Shown here one piece after another: positions 10,104-18,339 of a stretch of DNA of 21,644 bases (its first letter is position 1; each line of letters starts with the position of its first letter). The stretch is from Paramacrobiotus richtersi. Taxonomy: Eukaryota > Tardigrada > Eutardigrada > Parachela > Macrobiotidae. The translations under genes and the position numbers were made by a program. The stretch spans positions 1 through 21,644 of the forward strand of contig JAQGAU010001069.1 of assembly GCA_034698045.1 (NCBI GenBank), written 5' to 3'. Under the pieces are notes generated by a model. It did not search any database. It saw only the letters and a list, made by a program, of their open reading frames with translations, and was not told the origin of the DNA.

Positions 10104-11340
10104 GATTGTGCTGCACTTAGCGGACTGACACACCTATTTAGCCGATGCTGCGGTCTTTGATTCATCAGCATGCCCGTTTTTATCGTTGTTCTTTGCTTAT
10201 CCACAACATTGTTATTATCAACCATTTTGCTACGTGTTCAGTTTTAATAGGCTACCGCGTCAACAACGAGACACATTCGGATGATGGTTATATGCAGTTT
10301 ACTGATAGTTCCGGAAGTAATTAAGACAGTCTTAATTAAATCAGCTCGTGTAACTGTTAACGGAGGTGTTATTATTGTAAGCAGTACATTAGCTGGAAAT
10401 GGGAAATTTTTTTTAAAAGTGAAATCACAAGTCCAGTCATTGCCTTATGATTCATATTCAAATTCAACAATTTGGGGTTCTTTGCTTGCACCAGATCGCC
10501 AGCAATAGTTGAGTAACAGTGAGTTATTGCACAACCTTGCATGGCAAAGCCGAGGACGGTTTCCCTCTGATGACATTCCTTCACGGACAACACTTTCGGC
10601 TCTCAGAAACTGTAGGATTCTGTAATTCATCACAAATCCGCAATAATACAAGGTTAATGCTTAGTGGCTAAGAAAGACCAAAAAAGCCGGCCCGGACCGA
10701 CCTTCCACTGTTTCACGTATACTTAAAGTAGTTAAAGTAGTTAAACAAGCTGGTCTTATGGCGGGAGATTTGGTAGTGTCCATTTAGCGGAAGATGACCA
10801 TTTATGAAACTATACCGTACCGAACGGATTATGCGTGATTAAGGGATGTTTTGAGTCAAAATCAACAACTGTTGACTGAACAACTGAAATCAACAACAAT
10901 CCAATCAACTTGCGCTACGGGTTGAGCTACGTATGCGAAGCAAATATATCATTCCATATCACACCAGTATGACGTCACCACTGATTCGGAACCGAAAATA
11001 CCAATAATCATGGAATTTTGTCTCAGTAAGGAGCAAAGAAAATGCAGTATATGTTTTTGCAGCTTTTTACTACAATGTTATAGGAAGCAACCCGAAACAT
11101 TACCTACAGCAGCCATGAGCTACCTACCTGACGATGACGAAAATCATCATCAATACCGATGCAGCGCAAAACTGCAAATATATTTCATATCGGTCTGGAT
11201 GCTTTGGGGTTGCGCCAGTCGGACACTCAGACGACCCGTTTGCTCAAAAGGACGTCATGACACCGACAGACGATATTGTAACCTACAGAAGTACGTGTTG
11301 GTGGTCTTTCCCCAAAACGGCACAGTAGGCTTAATGATAA

Positions 11341-11399
11341 TGGTCCGGAAGACGATGAGCTCCCTGCCTATCTAGAAGAGCTCATTGTCTTCCGGACCA
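11341..11399. repeat. Near-perfect inverted repeat (hairpin)
   Basis: The 22-bp arms 11341-11362 and 11378-11399 (TGGTCCGGAAGACGATGAGC and its complement) differ at one position and flank a 15-nt loop. Confidence 0.8.
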
Positions 11400-12387
11400 G
11401 CGAAAGAGTTCTCCGAAAACCAGTTCGTATGGAGGCGCACTGCAGAACAGCAGCCGGAGAAAGAATGTTTAGTCGACGGCACCGATTACTGTATCAGCAC
11501 TTGCCTGGCGATCTCTTTTCTCAGAGTTTTGGCACTTTTAGATCTTTAATACTAAATTTCTTGTGAATTTTGTAGTATGCAATCGGACTTGGTATGTCCC
11601 ACAACGGGGTTTGGTTACGTAATAAATACAAAAAATACGAATAAACGATAACGTACGCTAGCGCGACGAACCACATCAACTCTGTATTTTAACGAGACAT
11701 TCCCTGTGGCCCTCATGCTGTTCTTATCAACACACGACTGCTGATAAATGCGATATGACTTGATCATGTAATTGTCAAAAATGGCTGTTCAAGTGCAAAT
11801 TTAGGACTGCGGTCTGCCGCAGTTTGTTTATGTGGTCCTACTGGTACAAAAACCCTCTTAACGCTTTTAGACAAATTATTATGGGGAAGGCTGCACACAC
11901 GGTGACACACCAGTTCGGTATCTTGACTACTACGAGCATGACGGCTATAAGTGAACACATCCGGGTAAGTCGAAAGAGAGCTTAAACGGACCGTCACCTT
12001 TACGAAAGGTCACCAGTTTACTCCGCTCGTTTACTGTCATGTAAAGAAATAGAATGCTAGCTGATACATTTTCTTTTATTTATGAGCTCAGCCCACGATG
12101 CTGAAAAGCGGATCATTTCGTACAAGCTGTTTGTCTGATCCGCTTGTCCGAAACCGTTCTAGAAAAGCAACTTTAATAGGTAAAGCCATAAGCAATACAA
12201 TAGTTCTTGCGCTGGGACCGCTAAAAATTACTTGAAATCGAAAATGCGTTAGATACTTCAAGAAATGTGATATTGATAGAAAACTGCGAGTTCTATGCTG
12301 TTCGTAGCCTAGAAGGCAGTTCTGATCATAATTGAATACTAAGTCGGGAGGTAGTATGAGACTGTTTGGATGATGGGGCGTGGCTGA

Positions 12388-12507
12388 TTACTCTGATTAT
12401 TTGGCTGCGGCCAATCAGTGCGGGGCCGACGTCACAATAATCGAAATAATCGATAATAATCGCGGGCGGAATAATCGAAATTCGAATAATCAACATAATC
12501 AGAGTAA
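12388..12507. repeat. Short foldback with AATAATCG-rich interior
   Basis: A perfect 13-bp inverted repeat (TTACTCTGATTAT at 12388-12400 and its complement at 12495-12507) bounds about 94 bp that contains four or more AATAATCG-type units between 12436 and 12492. An imperfect extension outward (GCTG...CAGC) exists. It could be a tiny MITE. Confidence 0.5.
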
Positions 12508-13050
12508 CACAGCTTATGGTGAAACTGACTACTGCTATGAGCCCGAAGGAGGAACTCAAAAAAATGCGCGTGGAAAGTACCTAGTATAGGAAGGGTATGT
12601 TCGACTTTGCAACACATATGCACTGCGGAAAGCTTCTTTGCAGTTGCCTGAATTTAAACAGTAACTAGAGGGACTGATACGTACTAAGGTACTTCACGTG
12701 CGCACGTACTACCCCAATGGATATGCGTCAGCTCCAACCTTTCGCGATAATTTGATAAATGAACTTTACCATTAAGGCGTTTATTCATTACTATTAATGC
12801 TGATTTGTTCTGATTTTACAGCAGTGCGACATTCTTAAGTTCTTAACCAGGGTGAGTGACAAGGAAAATTGAAAACACCAATGAATGGATACGAAAAAAA
12901 CAAATGCGACGCCGATCTGGTATGTATTACTCAAACTTGTTTGGCGTTGAATCGCCCCTAGTGCGCCATACAGTACCGGATTTGTATTCATTTCTTTAAT
13001 TAATTGTCTGAAATGGCAATCTGACAATTTGTATAAAGTTACGGCTCGGC

Positions 13051-13303
13051 CAACTTTACCTTTGCCGTTCGCTTTGCCTTTGCCGTTTTTTTGCCGTTTA
13101 CAACTTTGCCGTTCACTTTACCTTTGCCGTTTACTATGCCTTTGCCGTAGCATTTTGCCGTCTTCAGTTTACCTTTGCCGTACTTTGCGACGTTTACTGT
13201 TGACACTTTAACTTCATGTACGCAACTTTTATCATAAGGTTTAAGAATTTTGTGCAGGGCCTGTAGTCCGTGTAAGAGGTCAACAAAGCGATCGTAACCA
13301 AAC
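13051..13303 (-). repeat. Left arm of the inverted-repeat element
   Basis: Matches the reverse complement of 14231-14460. Read on the minus strand it stays open for 97 codons (13332-13039), encoding a Lys/Gly-rich tract (GKGKVNGKVVNGK) after a unique stretch (GLQALHKILKPYDKSCVHEV). The open frame may be fortuitous, since the minisatellite has no stop in that frame. Confidence 0.75.
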
Positions 13304-13415
13304 TCGCAACCAAACAAAAAGTGCTTACACAAATCATCAGCTGGAAGAACTCTGGCCGGCGTGCTAGTTTGTCTCAGGATAGTGGCAACAAACCGGGTTC
13401 ACGGGTCACACCAAA

Positions 13416-13447
13416 CGCGATGGCAGACCACATGGTCTGCCATCGCG
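13416..13447. repeat. Palindrome inside the inverted-repeat element
   Basis: CGCGATGGCAGACCA and its exact complement are separated by CA: 15-bp arms with a 2-bp centre. Confidence 0.85.
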
Positions 13448-13543
13448 GGCGAAGCCAATGACGAGGGCGAAGTTTTCAACGCCAGAACGAATCTGTTTTG
13501 AGCGACCTGATGTATGCCACATGTCACATTTTGCTCCTTATCG

Positions 13544-14090
13544 GCTGTTGCAGGTGTTGGGAGTCCTATTGGAAATTTTTTCAGCTGCCAACGTCCCGAG
13601 CAGGTACGTTACAAATTTCTTTTTGTTCCTTATTTATTGCATACGATTAACAATATGATTTACGTACACTACGCAGTACCGGTAATACCGGACGTACATC
13701 ACTGGTTTTTTTAATTTATACGCCAGTGTGGGCGCAAGAATATGCCGAAGAACAGTTCTTGTTTACCAAGATTGCCGACAACACTCACGCCAACTTGAAA
13801 TGTGCAAATGTAAGTTGTTGTTCAAAGATTCACCGCCACATATGCGCCTGGCTGTTGTCCGAACCAAAAGAGACTACAAAATGGGCACGAACACAGCCAC
13901 AGAGAAGAAACCTCGGCATTACCACATGCAGACGTCACGCATCTGTAAGAGACATAATGTAAATGGATTCAAGTGGCATGGCAGACATAATGGATTCAAG
14001 TTCATTCAACACGACCAGCGGTTATATAACGGGAGTTATGATGCAAAGTGGTATTCCGCAGCTGTGGAGGAACAAAAAAGATATGCATAA
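13544..14090 (+). other. Possible exons inside the inverted-repeat element, unrecognised
   Basis: Splice-like signals bracket two short open stretches: TGTTGCAG ahead of about 13554-13603 followed by GTACGT, and TACGCCAG ahead of about 13725-13808 followed by GTAAGT. In one frame the second reads WAQEYAEEQFLFTKIADNT, in another RICRRTVLVYQDCRQHSRQ, and I cannot tell which would be used. The second frame stays open to 14090 and is His/Lys-rich. No protein family is recognised. Confidence 0.2.
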
Positions 14091-14230
14091 CTCTTCCGCA
14101 AAGGATTGCTGTACTGTAATCCCCGCTCTCAGCTGACGTAGGGTTCTTATTTCGTTATTTGTCGAATTTCTTTCCTTACCTGTTACTTCATCGTGCTTAC
14201 GCTGATGTACGTGATCTTAAATTGACATAA

Positions 14231-14460
14231 GTTTGGTTACGATCGCTTTGTTGACCTCTGTACAAGGATTACAGGCCCTGCACAAAATCTTAAACCTTAT
14301 GATAAAAGTTGCGTACATGAAGTTAACGTGTCAACGGTAAACGTCGCAAAGTACGGCAAAGGCAAACTGAAGACGGCAAAATGCTACGGTAAAGGCATAG
14401 TAAACGGCAAAGGTAAAGTGAACGGCAAAGTTGTAAACGGCAAAGGCAAAGGTAAAGTTA
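14231..14460 (+). repeat. Right arm of the inverted-repeat element
   Basis: Matches the reverse complement of the left arm. It ends in GGTAAAGTTA directly beside the CCGATA that remains from the astacin copy B 3' flank. Confidence 0.75.
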
Positions 14461-14466
14461 CCGATA

Positions 14467-16526
14467 TTAAAAGCAGTCAGAAGAAAGAGCTTCTAGAAGA
14501 TTTCGGCACCGCTGAAACCTTTCGCAGTTTGGCTCGTTGACGGAATACTCTATCTGCGTGTAATAATTGATCCACTCTGGTCCAAGCGGAAACGGCGAAG
14601 CTTTGCAGTTGATTGGATGGTAGAGGTCCTCCTTGTTATACGAGACGTGTGTAATGGCCGCTGCTATGGAGTACAGTTCTCCACGTTCCACTCTTAGTTT
14701 CAGCTTCTTATTCGATCTCCACCATTGCCGATACCATGCAAACTCGCAGCTGCAGTGTAGGTTATAAAGATAGGTTTGCCACGGACCATCAAATCTTTCA
14801 TATTTGTCCCATATACTTTCCAGTGTTATTATCATTAGATCAGGTAAATTGCTGAAGGTATGCCTCTGTAGCGTCGTAATAGTAGACCCCAGGAAATGTA
14901 TCATTCTTAGCTTTCTGGATTTGACAAAGTCCCCTTTCATAACCACAAGTTCAGAGCAACCGATCACTCCGAAATTTAACAAATTCGTAAAGTTGAGTGG
15001 TATGAGTCTTCCGGTAACGCGGTTAGTGGTACAGTTGCTGATTTGCAAGACTATCACTTGTCGTCGCATGGGAGTGAAACTGTACGCTGCCAAGTTCAGC
15101 TCACCCACTTCCATCAGAACTGCCCGCAGTGCACCTTCTGCCATACCTGTTGCCATTTCTCGAAGTACTAGCTCTGTGGCGTTGTCACGACAGTGGATCG
15201 TCAGACCCATCGTGGTGCCGCAGGCAAGCTCGGTCGTGTATGGTGACGAGCAGTAATCGTTGTACTGCAGTTTACACTGGCTGTGCATCATTGGCTCCAG
15301 CGAAAAGTTTGGAAACGGCTCAATCAGATCTGCTAGATGTCCAGCTGATACAGGCGCTATACGTAATGGACACTTATATCCGATTTTGATTTTCGCGATG
15401 TCCCCTGGACTTAAGTGAGCATATCGTCCAGGACGAACAATTAGTCCCTTCTTGGGTAGTGAAGTAGCCCGGCCAGAAGACGAAAACAAAAAAGGGTTAT
15501 ATTGCATAATGGAATTGTAGTCGTACTTGGTTCCAAAGGTGTGCGCTAATGGTTCAATCTCAAACTGGTTTATGTCGCTGTATGTCACCGCATCATACTG
15601 CACGGCAGTGTAGTCATTTCGATCCGGACGCGAGTGTTCGTGGTCGAATCCAAGCACATGCATGATTTCATGTTGTATGCTTCTCTGATCGGCTGCACAA
15701 TCATTATCCAAGTATACTGACTGCTCTCCGCCTTTCATCCCGGCCTTCGTGCCGCAACTGTTGCACAAATTAATGAAGAAAGCAAGAGATACTAGTCATC
15801 AATCGTTTAGCAGTCTGACATTTGCACTGCTTATACAGTAATAACTAGATGCCACCCACGTCAAGATGGAACGCATTTGGTCAGAGAACGCTAACTAAAC
15901 CAGTTGTTTTTGCAAGCAGCATTCGATGAGTTACCGGAAAAAGCTCTGCAAGCTTTTTCCGGTAACCCATCGAATGCAGAATCAATATTTCGATTACTCA
16001 CATTGAACTCCATTTAAATAATGCGTAGTCCTTTTCGTTGGTCCTCTTTGTGAACATTACACATCCTCCTGTGCTACGTTCGATCTTACGGAGGGCTTGC
16101 TGAATGCTGATCTGCTGTGTCTGTGCTACACGTGACATAACAATTATAATGCTGAAAGTAGTATGCTGCCATTATTTTATTTAGTAAAAGAAGTAAAAGT
16201 TTATAAAGACAGAAAAAAGCATTTTTGTGCTTACAGAACGTGCTGTCAATAAGGTATGGAATTCCTGTTCTGTTGGGCCACAGTTTCGGACCTTTCTCCT
16301 CTGAACTTCCACCGTCCAATCCAACTGGTTGAGAAAGAACTTCTAAAATTCAAAGCAGTTGAATGTTATTTACGTAAGTTTTTGGTTTAAAATTTGAAAA
16401 ATCAATGATGTAATGTTGTTGAGTTTTACCGGCTGGTACCGAATCATCCCAGTCATCATAATCCACCGCATTCGAGACACGAGTCAGGAAGATCAGCATA
16501 AAAGTGATAAGCACTCCGGCGATCAT
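14467..16526 (-). CDS. Secreted astacin (M12A) zinc metalloprotease with LRR and LRR-cap tail, copy B, intact
   Basis: Exons 16526-16430, 16342-16235, 16125-16002 and 15757-14467 (introns 87, 109 and 244 bp, all GT..AG with matching phases) give 539 residues. ATG 16526 is chosen because it opens directly on a signal peptide (MIAGVLITFMLIFLTRVSNA); the frame is open further upstream but looks non-coding. A short acidic pro-segment (VDYDDWDDSVPA) follows. The catalytic domain runs about 52-240: KLWPNRTGIPYLID, then HEIMHVLGFDHEHSRPDR with zinc ligands His139, His143, His149 and catalytic Glu140, and Met-turn SIMQY (Met194, Tyr196; the usual His is Gln). From about 241 the tail has Leu-rich units (LRMIHFLGSTITTLQRHTF) and an LRR C-terminal cap (LHCSCEFAWYRQWWRS), ending Cys-rich. 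Family knowledge: astacins are usually joined to EGF, CUB, ShK or MAM domains, not LRRs. Inferred role: secreted protease with an LRR-guided substrate. Confidence 0.88.
15919..15977. repeat. Hairpin in intron 3 of astacin copy B
   Basis: Arms of about 27 bp (GCATTCGATGAGTTACCGGA... at 15919 and its complement ending at 15977) differ at one base and flank a loop of a few nucleotides. The left arm aligns with copy A intron sequence near 5219-5250, while the right arm has no counterpart there, so the right arm is an inverted copy added in copy B. Confidence 0.75.
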
Positions 16527-16562
16527 ATTCGTTCTTCTAACTTTAACAGAATAGGTAGGTTG

Positions 16563-16626
16563 TACCTTGTAAAAAGAGTACTGTATGTAGAGTAGAGCAA
16601 GTAGAGTAAAAAGAGTAAGTACTTGT
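16563..16626. repeat. Purine/pyrimidine-biased simple repeat upstream of astacin copy B
   Basis: Repeated GTAAAAAGAGTA and GTAGAGTA-like units lie just upstream of the copy B start codon (16526), where the core promoter or 5' UTR would be. Confidence 0.5.
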
Positions 16627-16959
16627 AATAGAGCATAAAACACACCAGACAGCTTTGGAACATGAGGCACGCAAAAATGGTTTATATTTGAACACAACAT
16701 GTAAACTGTCTGCACATGCACAAGATCTTGCCTTTGATACTATTCAGGAGCCGGTCTTCGTATAGTAAAGCTAAAAAACTGCACCAAACACTGACATGTC
16801 CACCAATCTGCAGCATGTACGCTTGCAGGTATTGTTATAATGCAGGGAATCCGCTCTATCACGCGTTTCGCTACCTGAAATCGTCGAATACCTATGGTTG
16901 ATGTAATGATGAGTACTTATGAATCAGACTTATTAACTGACAACCAGACATGCATTTAT

Positions 16960-17220
16960 CGCTTTCGGCAGTTCGTTAAATTTCTAAGCCATATTCAATG
17001 TCAGCCATGGTGTAATTCGGGTTACAGGTACCTGTACTCTTTGACGTGCGGGTAGATAAATTCATCGAACTTTTGCATAGTCGAATGAGGATCATTGTCC
17101 TCCTAGGTACCATAGATAATCCATTTGACTACGTGTTTGTTTAACGGCATCTTGATTTTTTTATGCCTCAGGCGTACAAGCACTTCCAAACCTTCTGACG
17201 ATTTTTCTGGCTTTACAGGC
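16960..17220 (-). pseudogene. Decayed copy of the small Cys gene, upstream of astacin copy B
   Basis: Aligns with 6100-6400: shared blocks include GAAGTGCTT, GAGGACAAT, TTCGA.GAA and AACTGCCG.AAGC.ATAAAT, in the same order and orientation relative to the astacin gene. In the frame matching the copy A exon there are several stops, including TAG near 17102-17104, and the middle has diverged by insertions and deletions. The poly(A) hexamer is also altered. Confidence 0.6.
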
Positions 17221-17504
17221 AGGCTTGCATCGTTAATATTTCTATGCATTTCATATTCGATTTTTGAAGCCCATAAACATAAGTACGCTGACGATTACGG
17301 ACTGTAATACGAAAAGTGAATTAACCATAAATAACTTGCTAGGCTGTGAATTGTGTTCTTCGAATCTGCGACAATTTTGAAAGCTTAAAAGGTGCGAGAT
17401 TTCGTGATCTGCATTGATTTCAATGTAATTTCTAATTTAATTGTATGTGGGTATGACTTGAAAACGCACAAGTACTTTTACTGTAAAGATTAACGTACGA
17501 ACCG
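17221..17504. other. Unassigned spacer
   Basis: No gene, RNA or repeat was recognised between the decayed small Cys gene copy and the duplicate exon fragment. Confidence 0.4.
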
Positions 17505-17621
17505 GGCTGCTGCGGTTGTTTGGGACATTTCCGTTATCGCGTTGTTGCTACCGGATGTCAACGCTAACATACCAGTAGTATTCAGCCCGTGAATCAGTTA
17601 AAAGATGATCCAGTTCCCATC
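17505..17621 (-). pseudogene. Truncated duplicate of exon 4 of the repeat-rich protein gene
   Basis: About 115 bp match 18402-18520 closely, including ACCAGTAGTATTCAGCCCGT. Read in the parent frame it gives DGNWIIF, a TAA stop, then LIHGLNTTGMLALTSGSN and ITEMSQTT, so it is inactive. Both edges of similarity are abrupt. It lies about 900 bp beyond the parent exon on the same strand. Confidence 0.75.
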
Positions 17622-18019
17622 ACATGAAGTGCAGTATGAGTAATACTGTAAAACAGAGGATCTGATGTACTGTCAAGCTGTCATCGATAAACGAAAAAGC
17701 CAACAAACACTTCATGATTCATCATTGCGCAGCTTTGGTTTTACGACAACAACCACTATTCGACAACAGCCATCAAATCAAAAAAAAAGCCAGCGAATGT
17801 CATATACTTGCACGTACTGTTTACTGGCGTGGTCTGCATTAATTTTGAATGTAGTGACTAATCTGTATAAAATTTTTCCTTTACACTGTCTTATTTGCTT
17901 GAATATCTGTATGTTGATCTGTACATGTGGTTATGCAGTTTGCTAGCACAAGCACGTTACTGTCACTGTGCGTAAATGGCTACTAAAATGTCGCCCGGTA
18001 GCCAAAAACGTGATATAAA
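17622..18019. other. Unassigned spacer with a 93-codon open frame
   Basis: A plus-strand frame at 17665-17946 ends in a Cys/Leu-rich hydrophobic stretch. It has no family resemblance, no good promoter, and a length expected by chance, so it is not called a gene. Confidence 0.4.
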
Positions 18020-18065
18020 TTACCTATATGGCAGCGGCTTTCTTACAAGATAGATCTTGTAACTG

Positions 18066-18118
18066 ATATACGATAACATAACGTAACATAACATACGTAT
18101 ATACGATAACATAACCAG
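18066..18118. repeat. Simple repeat, CATAA(CGTAA)-type units
   Basis: Several ATAACATAAC and ACGTATATACG-type units are run together; this produces the apparent open frame at the 3' end of the candidate exon next to it. Confidence 0.6.
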
Positions 18119-18124
18119 GCTACT

Positions 18125-18316
18125 CAGAACCACGTTGACAAAAAAACACGTGACAGGGCTCATCATCGAACGGTTAGGAACCAACGGCACCCATTCACCA
18201 GCGGTCCTCAACAACAATAACTCATCACTTTTACTTTCTGACGCGCCCACAGTTTCGAAATTAAACTGCATATCGGTACCGCCGTCGTCAAAAATGACTT
18301 CGACTAGTTTACTAGC
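18125..18316 (-). CDS. Possible further exon of the repeat-rich protein gene
   Basis: An open minus-strand stretch reads SKLVEVIFDDGGTDMQFNFE and then DELLLLRTAGEWVPLVPNRS, protein-like in composition. It is preceded by several possible acceptors (TAG/CTAG at about 18306-18325) and ends near a hydrophobic segment before simple-sequence DNA. It could follow exon 4 through an alternative donor such as TCCG|GTAGCA, which would bypass the exon 4 stop, or be a separate small gene. The splice phase was not settled. Confidence 0.3.
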
Positions 18317-18339
18317 TCTAAGCACTATTGGTCAAGGAT

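Larger units (their letters stand above)
10104..13050. other. Stretch of about 3 kb without a convincing gene
   Basis: A possible poly(A) variant ATTAAA for the GPCR lies at 10335-10340. Short tandem repeats occur near 10724-10745 (TTAAAGTAG). A plus-strand ATG frame at 11010-11375 (121 codons) has no family resemblance and runs into the 11341-11399 hairpin; I do not call it a gene. Two foldback structures are listed separately. Confidence 0.45.
13051..14460. mobile_element. Inverted-repeat (foldback-type) element with GGCAAA/GGTAAA-rich arms
   Basis: The left arm, 13051-13303, and the right arm, 14231-14460, are inverted copies with about 90% or higher identity by eye; the left arm carries an extra stretch of repeat units near its outer end. 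The outer half of each arm is a degenerate minisatellite with units like AACGGCAAAGGTAAAGTG. The inner half is unique sequence containing GTTTGGTTACGATCGCTTTG. The interior, 13304-14230, holds a 32-bp palindrome and short open frames but no transposase that I recognise. The right outer end lies 7 bp from the astacin copy B stop codon and replaces the sequence seen past the stop in copy A. Long structured arms suggest a foldback-class element or a local inverted duplication. No target-site duplication was seen. Confidence 0.6.

Noticed and set aside
11010..11375. Plus-strand 121-codon ATG frame
   Set aside because: It runs into a near-perfect hairpin, has no family likeness, and its length is expected by chance.
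12935..12955. TTTGGCGTTGAATC matching the 3' flank of astacin copy A near 3606-3622
   Set aside because: The match is only about 15 bases and does not extend, so it cannot be used to argue that the element split an older flank.
13039..13332. Lys/Gly-rich 97-codon frame in the left arm as a gene
   Set aside because: It is produced by a minisatellite that lacks stops in one frame, has no plausible start or splice context, and the counterpart in the right arm is not open over the same extent.
14804..15256. Plus-strand 150-codon open frame
   Set aside because: It lies antisense to the large last exon of astacin copy B, whose zinc motif and domains show the true strand.
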